In this document: positions 22,887 to 34,068 of the stretch, in pieces
How positions within the stretch are numbered: position 1 is the first letter of the stretch
How the letters are laid out: each line of letters begins with the position of its first letter
Origin: Roridomyces roridus
Taxonomy: Eukaryota; Basidiomycota; Agaricomycetes; Agaricales; Mycenaceae
Assembly (NCBI GenBank): GCA_029378245.1
Contig: JARKIF010000007.1
Span: forward strand, 1,860,001 to 1,924,000
DNA length: 64,000 bases
Direction: 5' to 3'
Translations under genes and position numbers: made by a program
Notes under the pieces: model-generated
What the model saw: the letters and a program-made list of their open reading frames with translations, nothing else
The model's database searches: none
Told to the model about the DNA's origin: nothing

Positions 22887-23400
22887 TCAAGCCAAAATCT
22901 TGCTCCAATCCTCATCCTTCACAAAATCAGCCCACTTCCGCAGTGGTCCCACACCGGGCGGGATCGGTCCCTTTGGGACTAGACGATTTGTCGGTCAGCG
23001 AGAAAGCAGGAAGAAGATTGAACTCACGCCCAAACTCGGACCAATACTGGAAGACCTCCGGGAAAAGGGCCATCAACAGAGGAGGCAGCTTGAGGGGTTC
23101 CAAACCCTGCTTGAAAGCCTCAACCAAAATGGGCTTGAGGGTGATGGACTTGCCCGTGGCTGTTGCGAACTATTAGCGACGCCTCGATGAAACTGAAGAG
23201 GAAATGACCTTTCGACCACTGCTCCGCCATCTCAGTCACAGTGATGACTTCCGCGTTGCCGACGAACTTTTCTCCACCCGGGAACCTCTCCAGCTCAAGC
23301 ACATGCCGCACAAACAGCCCATAGTCCGACGAGCCAACGTCGATGAACGCAACCGGCGTCTCCTTGCCAACAGGCCATTCAAGCGCATAGACGTCCCCCT

Positions 23401-23699
23401 TGTCAAGAAATGATGATCTTCCGCCCGGGCCTCCGTTGACAGTTCCCATCTCTTCTTAGATTCATACCACACTCTACGTATATATACTGCTCATGCTCGC
23501 ATCTCACCCTCAGTCTTTTATCCCACATTGCGGGTGAACTGAGGGTGAGCACAGCCTTTCACTTTATATATTTTATTTACTTACTTGTATCGTAGTACGC
23601 GCTATTCGCGCTATTACAGGTGATTAATATATCAGTCTTTTATCCCACATTGCGGGTGAACTGAGGTACGCGCTATTCGCGCTATTACAGATCTTGACA
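23401..23699 (+). repeat. 5' LTR of the copia element
   Basis: Begins TGTCAAG and ends CTTGACA, so the ends are TG...CA with short inverted repeats. It contains a TATA-rich stretch (CGTATATATACTGC) and two internal duplications: a block around CTTTTATCCCACATTGCGG appears twice, and one around CGCGCTATTCGCGCTA twice. It differs from the 3' LTR only at 23680 (C here, T at 28601). Confidence 0.97.
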
Positions 23700-23711
23700 G
23701 GTTATGGGCCC
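23700..23711 (+). other. Primer-binding site, half-tRNA type
   Basis: GGTTATGGGCCC directly abuts the LTR. It matches, as I remember it, the Drosophila copia primer-binding site, which pairs with the anticodon region of initiator tRNA-Met rather than with a tRNA 3' end. Confidence 0.7.
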
Positions 23712-23822
23712 CAGAGCGCTACTGCTCTAAACAGACTCCCTGCAAGAAGACTCACTCCTACGAGTATCGCCTCGTGCAACAATCAATCAACCCACGGCCA
23801 TTGACAGATACAGATCACTATC

Positions 23823-26800
23823 ATGTCTTCTGAAACTCTTCAACTGTCTTCGGCTTCTGACTGGATGCCCTTCCGACTGGCTGTTCAAAATGAACTGCGC
23901 CGGGAAGGTGTTTTCACTATTCTGGAGAAAGTCATCACTGCTCCCTCTGGCGCAGATGCCTTGGTTTCTCTTGCAGCCTCCACTCCTATTCCTGGGACTC
24001 CTGGGTCTGTAGTTCCTCCCCATACAGGTCCTTTGCGTGATGCTCCAGAGGAACGCAACAGCCGGGCAGTTGGCATTATCAACAAATACCTAGCTCCAGA
24101 ACTGCAGCTCGAATATATGGAGGAATCCTCTGCTGGTCTCCTCTGGGTCAAACTCCGCACACGTTTTGAGGAGGACAATCCCGCCGAAATGGCCATGTCC
24201 GTTCTTGCCCAGCTGTTTGGCACAAAATTTGTAGCTGAACAGGACAAGACCCCAGAGAAGAAACAGATCGAGGATCATATCCGGATTGTCAAAGGCCACC
24301 TTGACCGGCTCCTCAGACTCAAATATCCCCTATCCCAGGATCTGCAGCCACTTGTGTTGCTCAACACGTTCCCTGATAATATCTATTGGGCTGGCATCAG
24401 AGGAAACATTGTGTCCTCTCTGGGTACAGGAATCACTTGGGACAAAGTCCGCTCCCGGCTTATAGCCATTGGAGCTAATCCCACACCTGGTGAATCTGGG
24501 GATGAAGCTGCTCTGGCTTCAGCTGCCTCCAAGTCTGGCAAGGACAAAGTGGGCCGTGAGCGTAAAAAATTCTGTCTTCTCCATAAACAGAACGCTACAC
24601 ATACCACGGAGGAATGCCGGAGTATGATACAGATGGTACAGAATTCCAAGCAGAACCAAGCTCCATCTGCCAAAGGTCGCAAAGGTCGCAAAAATACTGC
24701 AAACCCAGCTGCATTGGACTCTGACTCTGAAGAGGAGGATCATGCTGATTTAGCTGTAGAATATTCTGTTTCTTCCAAATCCTATGCTGCTATGTCCGCT
24801 TGTATCTCGTGGGACTCTGAGAAAGCTAAATATGTGATAATCATGGACTCTGGTGCATCCACCACTATGACACCTCACCTCGATTGGTTTGAAACTGGCA
24901 CTTACAAGGTCTTGGATCCACCACGGCGCGTACGCTTGGGAGACAACTCATTCTGTGACGCCATTGGCACTGGAATCATCAGATTATCTTGCAAAACCAA
25001 GGACGGAACCACTGATGTTTCGTTGAAAGCTTTGCATATTCCAACCTTTGGTTCAACTCTTGTCTCAGTCCCACGTATTGCCAGAAAAGGCTACAAGTGC
25101 ATTTTTGAAGGTGATCAGTGCGTAGTTTGTGACACCAATCGCAGACGGATGATTGAGGCTAAATATCAACGCGGCCTCTACCACATCTTGGCAGTACCTC
25201 TGAGCTCAGACCCCAAAGCACTATTTGCCATGGACATCAACCATTTGCATCGCATTACTGGACACACCAATTTCCAATACCTACAGAGGATGTACAGAAA
25301 GGGTCAACTGGGTGATATAACATCACTAACAGGATCACCCAAATTCTGTGAACCTTGTGCAGTTGGAAAAATGAAGAAATTGCCTTTCACAGATAGTAAA
25401 TCCCAACCTCGTGGACCTCTTGACATTGTATCTTCAGATGTTGGTGGTCCAGTGACACCGGAAGGTCCTGGTGGTGAAAAATATTGGATAACAGTGACTG
25501 ACCATTGGTCTCATTTTGTATGGGTCCTGTTTGCAAAGAAGAAATCTGGTGTCTACCGGCTGCTCAAGGAACTTCGAAAAGATCTTGAGAAGTTGTTCCA
25601 TACTCACATTGGACACTGGGAGTTTTGCTCAGGTTGGACCAGATTTTTTCGCACCGATGGTGGTGGTGAATATACCTCTGGAAAAATGGAGCTCGAATTC
25701 AAGAAGCAAGGAATCATTCATGAGACAACTGCTCCATATACACCTGAGCAGGATGGTCTCGCTGAGCGGTTAAACTACACCATGGTGACCCGTGCAACTA
25801 CCATGCTGATTGACTCTCACCTACCTCGCCGATTCTGGACATATGCTCTGAAGGCAGCTATCTATACTCTAAATAGAACACCAACTTCAGCGAGAGGTTA
25901 CCGCATACCATATGAAATCCTATTTGATCGCCCAGCAGATATTCGCCACTTGCATGTTTTTGGGTGCAAAGCCTACCCCTGGATTCCAGAGGAAAAACAC
26001 CGGAAACAGAAATTTGGGGACAAAGCAAAGTACTGCATCTTCATTGGATACCGAGAGCACAGCAAATCCTATGACTTGCTTCCAATTGACTCTAACGGAA
26101 AATATGGGGCCATCATTCACTCCAAGCATGTAAAGTTTGATGAGACTCCCTATGTGCCTCGGGAAATTCCTCAGGTCGAATCCCAAGTTACATCTCGAAA
26201 GGATTTCGAACAGGTTTCCCAAAACATCCGTAAAAGTGTCCGTCCTTACTACGATGAAGATGACGATGATGTGGTTCCTCAGACTACAGGAACAACCCAG
26301 ATTTCTGCAGGCATTCCAGGTTCAGTGGGGGGCAATTCAACGCCCACAGGCATACCAGATTCAGTGGGGGATCAAATTCCTACATCTGCAGCACCAGAAA
26401 TATCCCATCCGTCAGACCATAATGTACCACCACTACGCAGGGTTGGAGGTGCTCGAACTGAGCCAACGCGCCGTTCAACACGCACTCATACTCCTGCTGA
26501 ACATCCAAATGCAGCTTATCAAAAGACTGCAACGGCTCAGCAAAGCCAAAGCAAGGCTCAAAGACAAGCTGAAATAGCTGATCGTAAAGCCAGGCAAGAC
26601 GCACTCTCGAATGCAGAAAGCCAAACTCCCTCAGACGAAGATTCTCAAACCACTGAAGAAGCTATTCTACTGGCCAGTTGGGAAGATGTAATCGCTGAAG
26701 CATATGCTACCCAGTCTGATCTTGATCCAAGCACCTGGCAAGAGGCAATGAATGGCCCAAATGCTGAACAGTGGATGGATGGACTCAGGGAAGAGTTAGC

Positions 26801-28334
26801 AGCTTTCGACGCAAATGATGTCTATGAAGTTGTACCCATTCCTGAAGGGGTCAAACCAATCAGATCCAAAGTTGTTCTAAAAGTCAAACCAGATGAAACT
26901 GGCAGCTACTCGCAACCACGCTACAAAGTTCGTATTGTTGCTAGAGGTGATACACAGAGAGAAGGAATTGACTACAAGGAAGTTTTCTCTCCAACCGCCA
27001 ACCTTGAGTCAATCCGAATCATCTGTGCTCTTGCTGCCAAGTACAATCTTGAACTTGAACAAATGGATGTCTCCACTGCATATCTCAATGGTGAACTCAA
27101 AGAGGAAATCTTCATGCTACCTCCGAATTGTGTTGAAATTCAAGAAGGACATTGCTGGCACTTAAAACGGTCCCTCTATGGCTTGAGGCAAGCTGGGAGA
27201 ACCTGGAACAGGACACTTGATGCAAAGCTCATGAAGTTGGGTTTCCACCGTCTCAACTCAGAGTCATGCCTCTATGTGTACAAGCATGGAAAACAGACAT
27301 GCTTCCTGGTTGTCTATGTTGATGATTTATTACTCGCAACTACGTCTCCGCAGTTCTCCAAGCAAATCAAAGAAATGCTTGCTTCCAGCTTCAAGATGCG
27401 AGATCTTGGTCCTGCAAAATACCTTCTAGGAATTGAGATCATCCGTGACCGGAAAAAGCGAACCATATCCCTTAGCCAGCGTCAATACATTGACAAGGTC
27501 CTTGCCCGCTACGGCATGTCTGATTGCAAACCAGTCTTTACTCCCATGGCAGTTGGATCCCACCTTACCACTGAAGACCCAGAGGATGACCAGGTCATAC
27601 CAGCGATGCAACTTGCAACTGGTGGACCGGAAGTCCAATATTCCGGTGTTGTTGGATCTACAATGTATGCCATGCGAGGGACAAGACCAGATATTGCACA
27701 TACTGTTGGAGTACTTGGTCGTTACAGTGCAAATCCCAAGAAAAACCACTGGGCTGCAGCCAAACGACTGCTCCGATACTTGAAGGGCACTCGTGACTGG
27801 GCCTTGCATTACAATGGTGCTGACATGGGGATGGATATGACTTTCTATGGATACAGTGATGCAGACTGGAATGGAGATAAAGATACCTCAAAATCAACTT
27901 CAGGATATGTTTTCATCTCAAACAGTGGAGCAATTGGATGGTCAAGCCGCCGCCAGTCTATGGTGGCTCTCTCCTCTACTGAGAGTGAATACATTGGGCT
28001 AGCAAATGCTGGACAACATCTAGCGTGGCTTCGTTCATTCTTTGAAGAGCTTGGTCAACCACAGAAAGACGCAACAGAGTTACGCTGTGACAACCGAGCC
28101 GCTATCATACTCTGCAATGAACCACAGTTCCGAGCACGGACTCAGCATATTCAGCGCAAATATCATTATGTGCGAGATGACCTGGTCCGACAAGGAGAGT
28201 GTGTAGTCTTATGGTATCCAACAGATGAGATGGTGGCAGATATATTCACAAAAGCTCTACCACATGAGAAACACATGAAGTTCTGTCTTGCTATGGGACT
28301 ACGGCCTGGGTCGAGTGGGGGTGTCAAGAAATGA
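23823..28334 (+). CDS. Gag-Pol polyprotein of the copia element
   Basis: Single intact frame of 1503 codons. Order and rough residues: copia-type Gag (70-230); an unusual knuckle-like motif CLLHKQNATHTTEEC near 255 with spacing C-x2-H-x5-H-x4-C in place of CCHC; aspartic protease IIMDSGAST near 340; pre-integrase HRITGHTNFQYLQ near 475; integrase with Asp in SSDVGGP (about 537), Asp in FRTDGGGEY (about 610) and Glu in DGLAERLN (about 647); reverse transcriptase with VYVDDLLLAT near 1164; RNase H with YSDADWNGD near 1343 and STESEY. Integrase preceding reverse transcriptase defines copia. The stop lies 13 bases inside the 3' LTR. All catalytic residues are present, so the element may be active. 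Confidence 0.97.
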   Translation: MSSETLQLSSASDWMPFRLAVQNELRREGVFTILEKVITAPSGADALVSLAASTPIPGTPGSVVPPHTGPLRDAPEERNSRAVGIINKYLAPELQLEYMEESSAGLLWVKLRTRFEEDNPAEMAMSVLAQLFGTKFVAEQDKTPEKKQIEDHIRIVKGHLDRLLRLKYPLSQDLQPLVLLNTFPDNIYWAGIRGNIVSSLGTGITWDKVRSRLIAIGANPTPGESGDEAALASAASKSGKDKVGRERKKFCLLHKQNATHTTEECRSMIQMVQNSKQNQAPSAKGRKGRKNTANPAALDSDSEEEDHADLAVEYSVSSKSYAAMSACISWDSEKAKYVIIMDSGASTTMTPHLDWFETGTYKVLDPPRRVRLGDNSFCDAIGTGIIRLSCKTKDGTTDVSLKALHIPTFGSTLVSVPRIARKGYKCIFEGDQCVVCDTNRRRMIEAKYQRGLYHILAVPLSSDPKALFAMDINHLHRITGHTNFQYLQRMYRKGQLGDITSLTGSPKFCEPCAVGKMKKLPFTDSKSQPRGPLDIVSSDVGGPVTPEGPGGEKYWITVTDHWSHFVWVLFAKKKSGVYRLLKELRKDLEKLFHTHIGHWEFCSGWTRFFRTDGGGEYTSGKMELEFKKQGIIHETTAPYTPEQDGLAERLNYTMVTRATTMLIDSHLPRRFWTYALKAAIYTLNRTPTSARGYRIPYEILFDRPADIRHLHVFGCKAYPWIPEEKHRKQKFGDKAKYCIFIGYREHSKSYDLLPIDSNGKYGAIIHSKHVKFDETPYVPREIPQVESQVTSRKDFEQVSQNIRKSVRPYYDEDDDDVVPQTTGTTQISAGIPGSVGGNSTPTGIPDSVGDQIPTSAAPEISHPSDHNVPPLRRVGGARTEPTRRSTRTHTPAEHPNAAYQKTATAQQSQSKAQRQAEIADRKARQDALSNAESQTPSDEDSQTTEEAILLASWEDVIAEAYATQSDLDPSTWQEAMNGPNAEQWMDGLREELAAFDANDVYEVVPIPEGVKPIRSKVVLKVKPDETGSYSQPRYKVRIVARGDTQREGIDYKEVFSPTANLESIRIICALAAKYNLELEQMDVSTAYLNGELKEEIFMLPPNCVEIQEGHCWHLKRSLYGLRQAGRTWNRTLDAKLMKLGFHRLNSESCLYVYKHGKQTCFLVVYVDDLLLATTSPQFSKQIKEMLASSFKMRDLGPAKYLLGIEIIRDRKKRTISLSQRQYIDKVLARYGMSDCKPVFTPMAVGSHLTTEDPEDDQVIPAMQLATGGPEVQYSGVVGSTMYAMRGTRPDIAHTVGVLGRYSANPKKNHWAAAKRLLRYLKGTRDWALHYNGADMGMDMTFYGYSDADWNGDKDTSKSTSGYVFISNSGAIGWSSRRQSMVALSSTESEYIGLANAGQHLAWLRSFFEELGQPQKDATELRCDNRAAIILCNEPQFRARTQHIQRKYHYVRDDLVRQGECVVLWYPTDEMVADIFTKALPHEKHMKFCLAMGLRPGSSGGVKK
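28313..28321 (+). other. Polypurine tract
   Basis: GAGTGGGGG sits directly before the 3' LTR, where plus-strand synthesis would be primed. It also encodes the last residues before the LTR. Confidence 0.75.
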
Positions 28335-28620
28335 TGATCTTCCGCCCGGGCCTCCGTTGACAGTTCCCATCTCTTCTTAGATTCATACCACACTCTACGT
28401 ATATATACTGCTCATGCTCGCATCTCACCCTCAGTCTTTTATCCCACATTGCGGGTGAACTGAGGGTGAGCACAGCCTTTCACTTTATATATTTTATTTA
28501 CTTACTTGTATCGTAGTACGCGCTATTCGCGCTATTACAGGTGATTAATATATCAGTCTTTTATCCCACATTGCGGGTGAACTGAGGTACGCGCTATTCG
28601 TGCTATTACAGATCTTGACA
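28322..28620 (+). repeat. 3' LTR of the copia element
   Basis: 299 bp, identical to the 5' LTR except T at 28601. It is followed directly by the target duplication CCCCT. Confidence 0.97.
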
Positions 28621-29210
28621 CCCCTCCTGCTTCACTGGCACCGGCGCGAACGGCGGCTGGACAAAGTTGCTCCCGTACGACCCGCATTGCACATCCACAA
28701 ACGGCACCCCCGACTCGCGCCCATATTGTGTGACGGCCGCTTTGCTCTCCCAGTGGACTATGTTGGGATACTTGCCGTTGCTGATCTTGGTAGGGGAGGC
28801 GTAGCCCGACCAGACGATGCCTCGTGCACCAGCGGCCTTGGCAGCGTCGATGAAGAGTTTACCTTCGGCCAGTTCTCGAGCAGCGTCGAGGTGTTCGAAG
28901 AAATTGGTGACCAACTGTCGTCGCTTCAGCAACGGTGACAGGGGAGAAGCCGCACTCACAAAAGCATAGTCCACGCCTTCAAAAACCTGAAAACCCCAGT
29001 CCGATTCTCCACGACCAGATTTGCTTTCACCACGTCCATGCCTAGCGCAGCCATCGCCTGCGCGGCGGGTTTGCTTGGGTCTCGCGTCAAGGCGCGCACG
29101 CGGCATGCCTTGTTGGATTCGACTAGGGCTTTGACGACACTTCCTCCCTGGTTTCCTCTCGCACCGACGACAACAACGAGCGATGCAGAAGAGTCCTGTG
29201 TGATCGCCAT

Positions 29211-29661
29211 TGTATGGGGACTTGTCAATTGGGAGAATTTATGCTAATCGCTGAGTAATCTAATCCTCGTCCTAGACAACGATCTTGTTGGTGTATTTCC
29301 CGTAAATTCCCGAGAAGTGCGGTGTTTACCAATGAACTCGGATCAGTGGGCGTCATCACATCTTGTTGTAGACTTCCATGCTTCTCTGCAGCACTGGCAG
29401 CACTGCGAGTGCAACTTTTCAGACTCTGTGCTCGACCATCGCTACTCCACCGGTAGAGGGAGTGCAAGAATGCCCACTTCGGACCGTTCAATGCAACCTG
29501 CCAGCAACCTGTCCACAATATTAATCTCGCGTTGTTCCCAGTATTAGCACCGGCATGTCGACTTCTCCGAGTCAGCCTCGCTGCATCCGCGTGCCCTTTC
29601 TAAAACTGCGATTCGCATCTTGACTCTGTCTCTCATCTCGCGCATCCAGCCCCTCCATACG
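29211..29661. other. Divergent intergenic region
   Basis: 450 bp between the NmrA-like start (minus) and the C2-NACHT start (plus). No feature beyond likely promoters. Confidence 0.45.
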
Positions 29662-30032
29662 ATGTCGACGACTGACACCAATGAGACCGGCACGCGAGGC
29701 CTGCTCGATGTAACTGGTTTGTCACTTTCCCGTTACTGCGAATTATCATCGATTAACGATCCATTAGTCGTCCGATGCGTTGATCTCACAGTGGAACATC
29801 GGAATAACTTTTGGGTGGAAGTAAAGGTGGACGAAGTCTCTAAAAAGACAAAGAAGGCCGATAAGAACTCTCCATGGAACGAATCGCACTCATTGTACGT
29901 TAATTGCTGGTCGTTACATATGTAGGCTGATCTGTTCCCTAGCGCGACAACTTCCACTTCAAATCTGCGGATTTCCGTCTATGAGAAGCGTTACGCTCAC
30001 AAACCTATGAAGGGCTTTATTGGACAAAAGTA

Positions 30033-31645
30033 AAAGCACCTGTCCAGAGGCCAAAAAGGTCCATATATGTACATTTCAGCGGAAAACCCTCATATATGTA
30101 GCCGAGCTCCATAAATGTACATTTAGGGACTGTTTTGATGAGTTGCCATCAATATACATTTATGGACCATCCAGAGCTGTAGATACACATTTATGGACTT
30201 GTGTTTAGTTAGGACATCTTTCTATTCTTGATCCCATCTGGACTGGCCATCACAGCTGAGCGGCTGCCATCAATCCCGTGGTCAATGCCATGTGTTGCAA
30301 CCTGATGGCAGCCATTAATGTTGGTTCTATGGCGGAGGTTCAAGTTGTTCTTTGACCTTCACCAGGGTTCATTGCAAGTTCATTGAAGCTGAATGCTCAT
30401 TGCTGTTCAACAGGGTCCACATACTGGCTCATTTCAACCAAGCCCAGCACACACCGGCAGGTGATGTCATCATGATTGCCGATCATCGGGCTGCGGTCTG
30501 CTGATGCCAAGACATCATGTGCTCCCGCGAGGTACTTACATTTGTCACATTCATGGACCTTTGTATGACAGGCAACACTGGACAAAACCCCAATGACCAC
30601 GCATGACCACGCATGACCATGCATGAGCGCGTGTGGCCATGCGTGGCCATGCATGAAAGTGGATGATCATTCATGTACCATGCATGATTGCCTGTGATCG
30701 TGGATTGCTGGCCATGCATGGGGAATGATCGATCAATGACATTTGATTGATGCCATCACCCAGATTGCCAATATTGATCCATATTATGATCCCAGAGTGA
30801 ATACAGCCAGTTACCCATGTTTTAATCCCCGGAAACTTGCCGGCATGTGAAATAGCTTGCAGGACACATTGAAAGTTTCCCTCGGGACATGATCAATAAG
30901 TTGCAGCTATCCCATGAGCATTTCATATCCATTTTGAACCATCACAACAATGATGTAGCAATCTCCCATGGTAGACTTGGTCTCAGAGTGCCTGAGGCTG
31001 GCGTCTTGGAAGCATTACAAGCTCACCTATAGCTTGAATCAATAACTGAAGCCAGCCACTTGTTGGCCGGGCTCATCTTGAGGTGCATCAAAGCGGCCGA
31101 AGCAAGGCCGAGTCTCGTTTGATAATATTGATTGGAACTCTTGATTAAATGATTACCATGCATGGCCATTCGGTCTCACTCGTAAATAGTGAATTTACTA
31201 GCACTTGTGGCCATGGATCCCATGCATGGCCCATTGATGGCCACGCATGATCACGAATGGCTAACGAATGGCCACGCATGTGACGCGTGGTCACGCGTGA
31301 TCACGCATGATCACGGGGTTTTGTCCAAAAACGCCCGTCATAGCTTTGATCTACATTGGGATCTACATTTATGGAAGTTCAACTGATGTGCTCTCTGCAT
31401 ATATGTAGATCCCCAGCCCATTGCGGCAATGCCCCAATTTCATTGCTCCCTATTATGTAGACTTATGGATGCACAGCCACATAGCCAAAAAATGTTGTAT
31501 GTATCCATATATGTGAAGATTTTCCTGATTATGGACATTTATGTGAGCAGTTGGTGGATTTTCCGTGGGAATCCACATATATGTGGAAAATCTGTGGATT
31601 CAAGCCATTTATATATATTATCTGGCAGCTCAAGGGGCAATTGTC
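30033..31645. mobile_element. Repeat-rich insertion with iterated CATATATGTA-type motifs
   Basis: AT-rich stretch between the C2 exon and the NLR body. Both flanks (30050-30200 and 31350-31610) carry many copies of a 10-12 base motif in both orientations, such as CCATATATGTACAT, CCATAAATGTACAT, ATACATTTATGGAC and CACATATATGTGG. Such subterminal arrays are typical of transposase-binding regions of DNA transposons. The exact ends and any target duplication were not resolved; no coding sequence was recognised. The centre is occupied by a second element. Confidence 0.6.
30579..31327. mobile_element. Nested TIR element with CACGCATGA-type iterons
   Basis: Ends are exact 13-bp inverted repeats, TGGACAAAACCCC (30579-30591) and GGGGTTTTGTCCA (31315-31327). 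Just inside each end lie tandem copies of short words such as ACCACGCATG, GGCCATGCATGG and ATCACGCATG. The length is 749 bp and no gene is present, so it is non-autonomous. No target duplication was visible. Confidence 0.65.
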
Positions 31646-33103
31646 CAGGAAAGACCTTTGTACAAACCCGCGTTGGTTGGGGTCTTTGAACAGAACATCG
31701 TCAGTGCATTGGCATCCGTCGGGGATGATTCACGTACGTTTCTGAGCTCGAGTCGCCCATCTACCGCATTTTTTCTGACCATTCGGAAGGGATCACATTC
31801 ACTCTCGGGGGCGGCGAGTTGCCGAGGCGCGCCAATCTCCCTGTACCGCGCATCGAGTTGGCGTTGAAGCTTCAAGATTCTCCCGACAACACGGAGATGG
31901 CAATTATCGTTCGATTGGCGAAACGAGCGACTGCTCTTTACCAGCAACCAGCTCTCGCAGACCAAATCACGGATGTCGCAAATCTTGCAAGCACCGCTGA
32001 TTCAGTGGTTCAGAATGCTCTCAGCGTGCAGGATACATGGGAGCCTCTCCTGGAGAAGATTAATATTGTGGTCAGAATCGCAGATGATGTGGCTGAGGTA
32101 TGTGTCCAGGGCCTTGCGACCGACATTTTATCCATAAGCCTAGATCCATCCCTACGCCAAAGTGGCTTATTCCGTCATGGTCGCTGCGTACAAGGTCAAC
32201 CGATTTTATGTAATCATTTTCACTCAAGCTCATCCGCTGCAGGTAATTGCTGCGCAGATCGAACGCGACCAAAGCGTGCAATCGCTGGCATTGACCATGT
32301 ACGATGTCTACGAGTTCATCTGCGAGGCGGAACCACTCAAACAAATTGAATCCCACAAACGAATCATCGCTCAACTTGTGCAGCAAACCACGGACTGCGG
32401 GTACTTCATTACCGATTACTTCCAAGACTTGTTTGGTCAGTGTCAGCCCGACTCTGCTTGTGATCGTGTCTCTAACAAATGCTTCAAGGAACTCGCTTGG
32501 CCAAACACATTCTTTCTGGCACGGATGCCGCTATCACCCAGTATCAAAACAAGTTCGTTGAACTCAAGAAAGCCCTCCTTGAACGAGCGGGCATCCATAC
32601 TGAGATCCTCGTCCTGCGTGTCCTTAAAGAGGTACATGAACTCGGTAGGCACTCTGGTAATCACTGATGCAACTGCTTCTGAACGAATTTCCTAGCCGTT
32701 GATCTCGACTTGACAACCATGCCCTACGCAAATGGTGCACGCTTTGAGAGCGGAAAGCAATGCCTGCAGGGCACTTGTAACTCAATCCAAACTCGTATAA
32801 CCAACTGGATTGAGAACTACAATGCACCAAATAGCACTCGCTTCCTTGTTGTTTGCGGCCCTCCGGGCTCTGGAAAATCAACAATCCTGCACACAATCTG
32901 CCATCAATACAATGACCGCCAGCGTCTGGGGTCCTCATTCTTCTATGACCGCTCTTGCCACTCCATCCGGGAGGTGTTCCCAACGATTGCCTACGACCTT
33001 GCCAGTCGTGAACCACAAATCAAGTTTGCTCTCGGAAATATAATCAAGAACGACCGCGGGCTACGTGCTGTGCGCGACCTTGGCGACCAGTGGACAAACT
33101 TCA

Positions 33104-34068
33104 CATCAGGAAAAATCACCAGAAAAATTGCTGCCAGCCAAGTCTATGATGCCCGTCATAGTTCAATATTGCATCGAGTTTCAACTCTGTAGTCTATGCA
33201 GGCACAGTAGCTCAAAGGGCTAGCTCTGTAGTGAAATATTGCTCTCTGTACTTTCAGTGCCATGCAATGTTGCACAGAGCATCAATTACTGGGGGCTACA
33301 TACTCTATATATTGAGAAGAGCTACATATATCACCAACATCAGCAACAACTGCTCTGGAACAAAATGTGTAATGAGTTCAGTGGGACTCAGACTGGATTG
33401 AAGGGTTTCGGCACATTGATGTCAACTGATCCGGAGGTCGGCATTAATGCTCCGATGACATCATCAATGATCCGATGTCGGCATCTTTGATTTTAACCTG
33501 CAGAACTGTTCCCAAGTAATTAATGGTTTTGAAATACAGCACAAGTATGGACTGACTGCAGTCTCAGTGAATGACTTAGCCAATTTGACCAAGAACCACC
33601 AAAAGTTGTCAAACCCCATACTGGCTGCATTGATTCCTAGCTTCACACATGCTTGCGTAGCTTACTTGTTATTGCCTCACTATGATATCTTCTTCCACTT
33701 AGTAGCGGTCTCTCGTTCGAGTCCCACCAGCTGCAATTAAATAATCTTGAGATTACTTGCCCACCCAGAAATGAATCAAGCAGTTAGTGAAGCAAGAAGG
33801 TTGTGAAGCAACCACTAAGTGCAAGTGGTGAGTGAATCCTTTTGACTTTTGCCCCCGTTTTGAGACCTGCAATGTAGCTCCCCCAGTCATCATTGGAGTG
33901 CATCATAGTACTACATTGACTACCTGTCTACAGAACTATGAAACTATGTTGCACTACAAACCTGTGGCACAGGACTACAGTGTGCAATATTTTAGGGGGA
34001 AGACGATGGCACTACACCAAGTATGTTGCATACATAGAGCTATGTCTTCATCGGAATTTTTCCTGATG
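33104..34068. mobile_element. 965-bp TIR element inside the NACHT domain
   Basis: Inverted 13-bp ends CATCAGGAAAAAT (33104-33116) and ATTTTTCCTGATG (34056-34068). The host sequence on each side overlaps by CA (33102-33103 and 34069-34070), and removing the element plus one CA joins the NLR codons for QWTNF to ILKPAQELALSG in frame. No transposase is encoded. It contains a tRNA T-arm-like word GTTCGAGTCC near 33715. Confidence 0.75.

Larger units (their letters stand above)
23401..28620 (+). mobile_element. Complete Ty1/copia LTR retrotransposon
   Basis: A 5220-bp element bounded by 299-bp direct LTRs and flanked by the 5-bp duplication CCCCT (23396-23400 and 28621-28625). It carries one long Gag-Pol frame, a primer-binding site immediately after the 5' LTR and a purine tract immediately before the 3' LTR. 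The LTRs differ at one position only, so insertion is recent. It sits in the NmrA-like gene in opposite orientation. Confidence 0.98.
22887..29210 (-). pseudogene. NmrA-like NAD(P)-binding protein, split by a copia retrotransposon
   Basis: Short-chain-dehydrogenase-like fold used by redox-sensing regulators and isoflavone-reductase relatives. The 5' part (29210 down to 28621) starts MAITQDSSASLVVVVGARG with the glycine-rich NAD(P) motif GARGNQGGSV, then AFEGVDYAFV-like residues, GARGIVWSGYASP and GVPFVDVQCGSYGSNF. The 3' part (23400 down to 22887) resumes with GDVYALEWPV and runs to VITVTEMAEQWSK, then TGKSITLKPILVEAF and a tail ending ADFVKDEDWSKILA after two GT-AG introns. The two halves meet in frame if the retrotransposon and one CCCCT copy are ignored, so the gene was intact until insertion. 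A separate one-base shift is needed near 28990. The interrupted allele cannot make full-length protein unless the insert is spliced out. Confidence 0.9.

Noticed and set aside
30590..30720. CRISPR-like array of CACGCATGA repeats
   Set aside because: The words are short, irregularly spaced and in both orientations, next to transposon ends in a eukaryotic sequence.
33680..33740. A tRNA gene
   Set aside because: Only a T-arm-like word is present; no acceptor stem, D-arm or anticodon arm could be folded around it.
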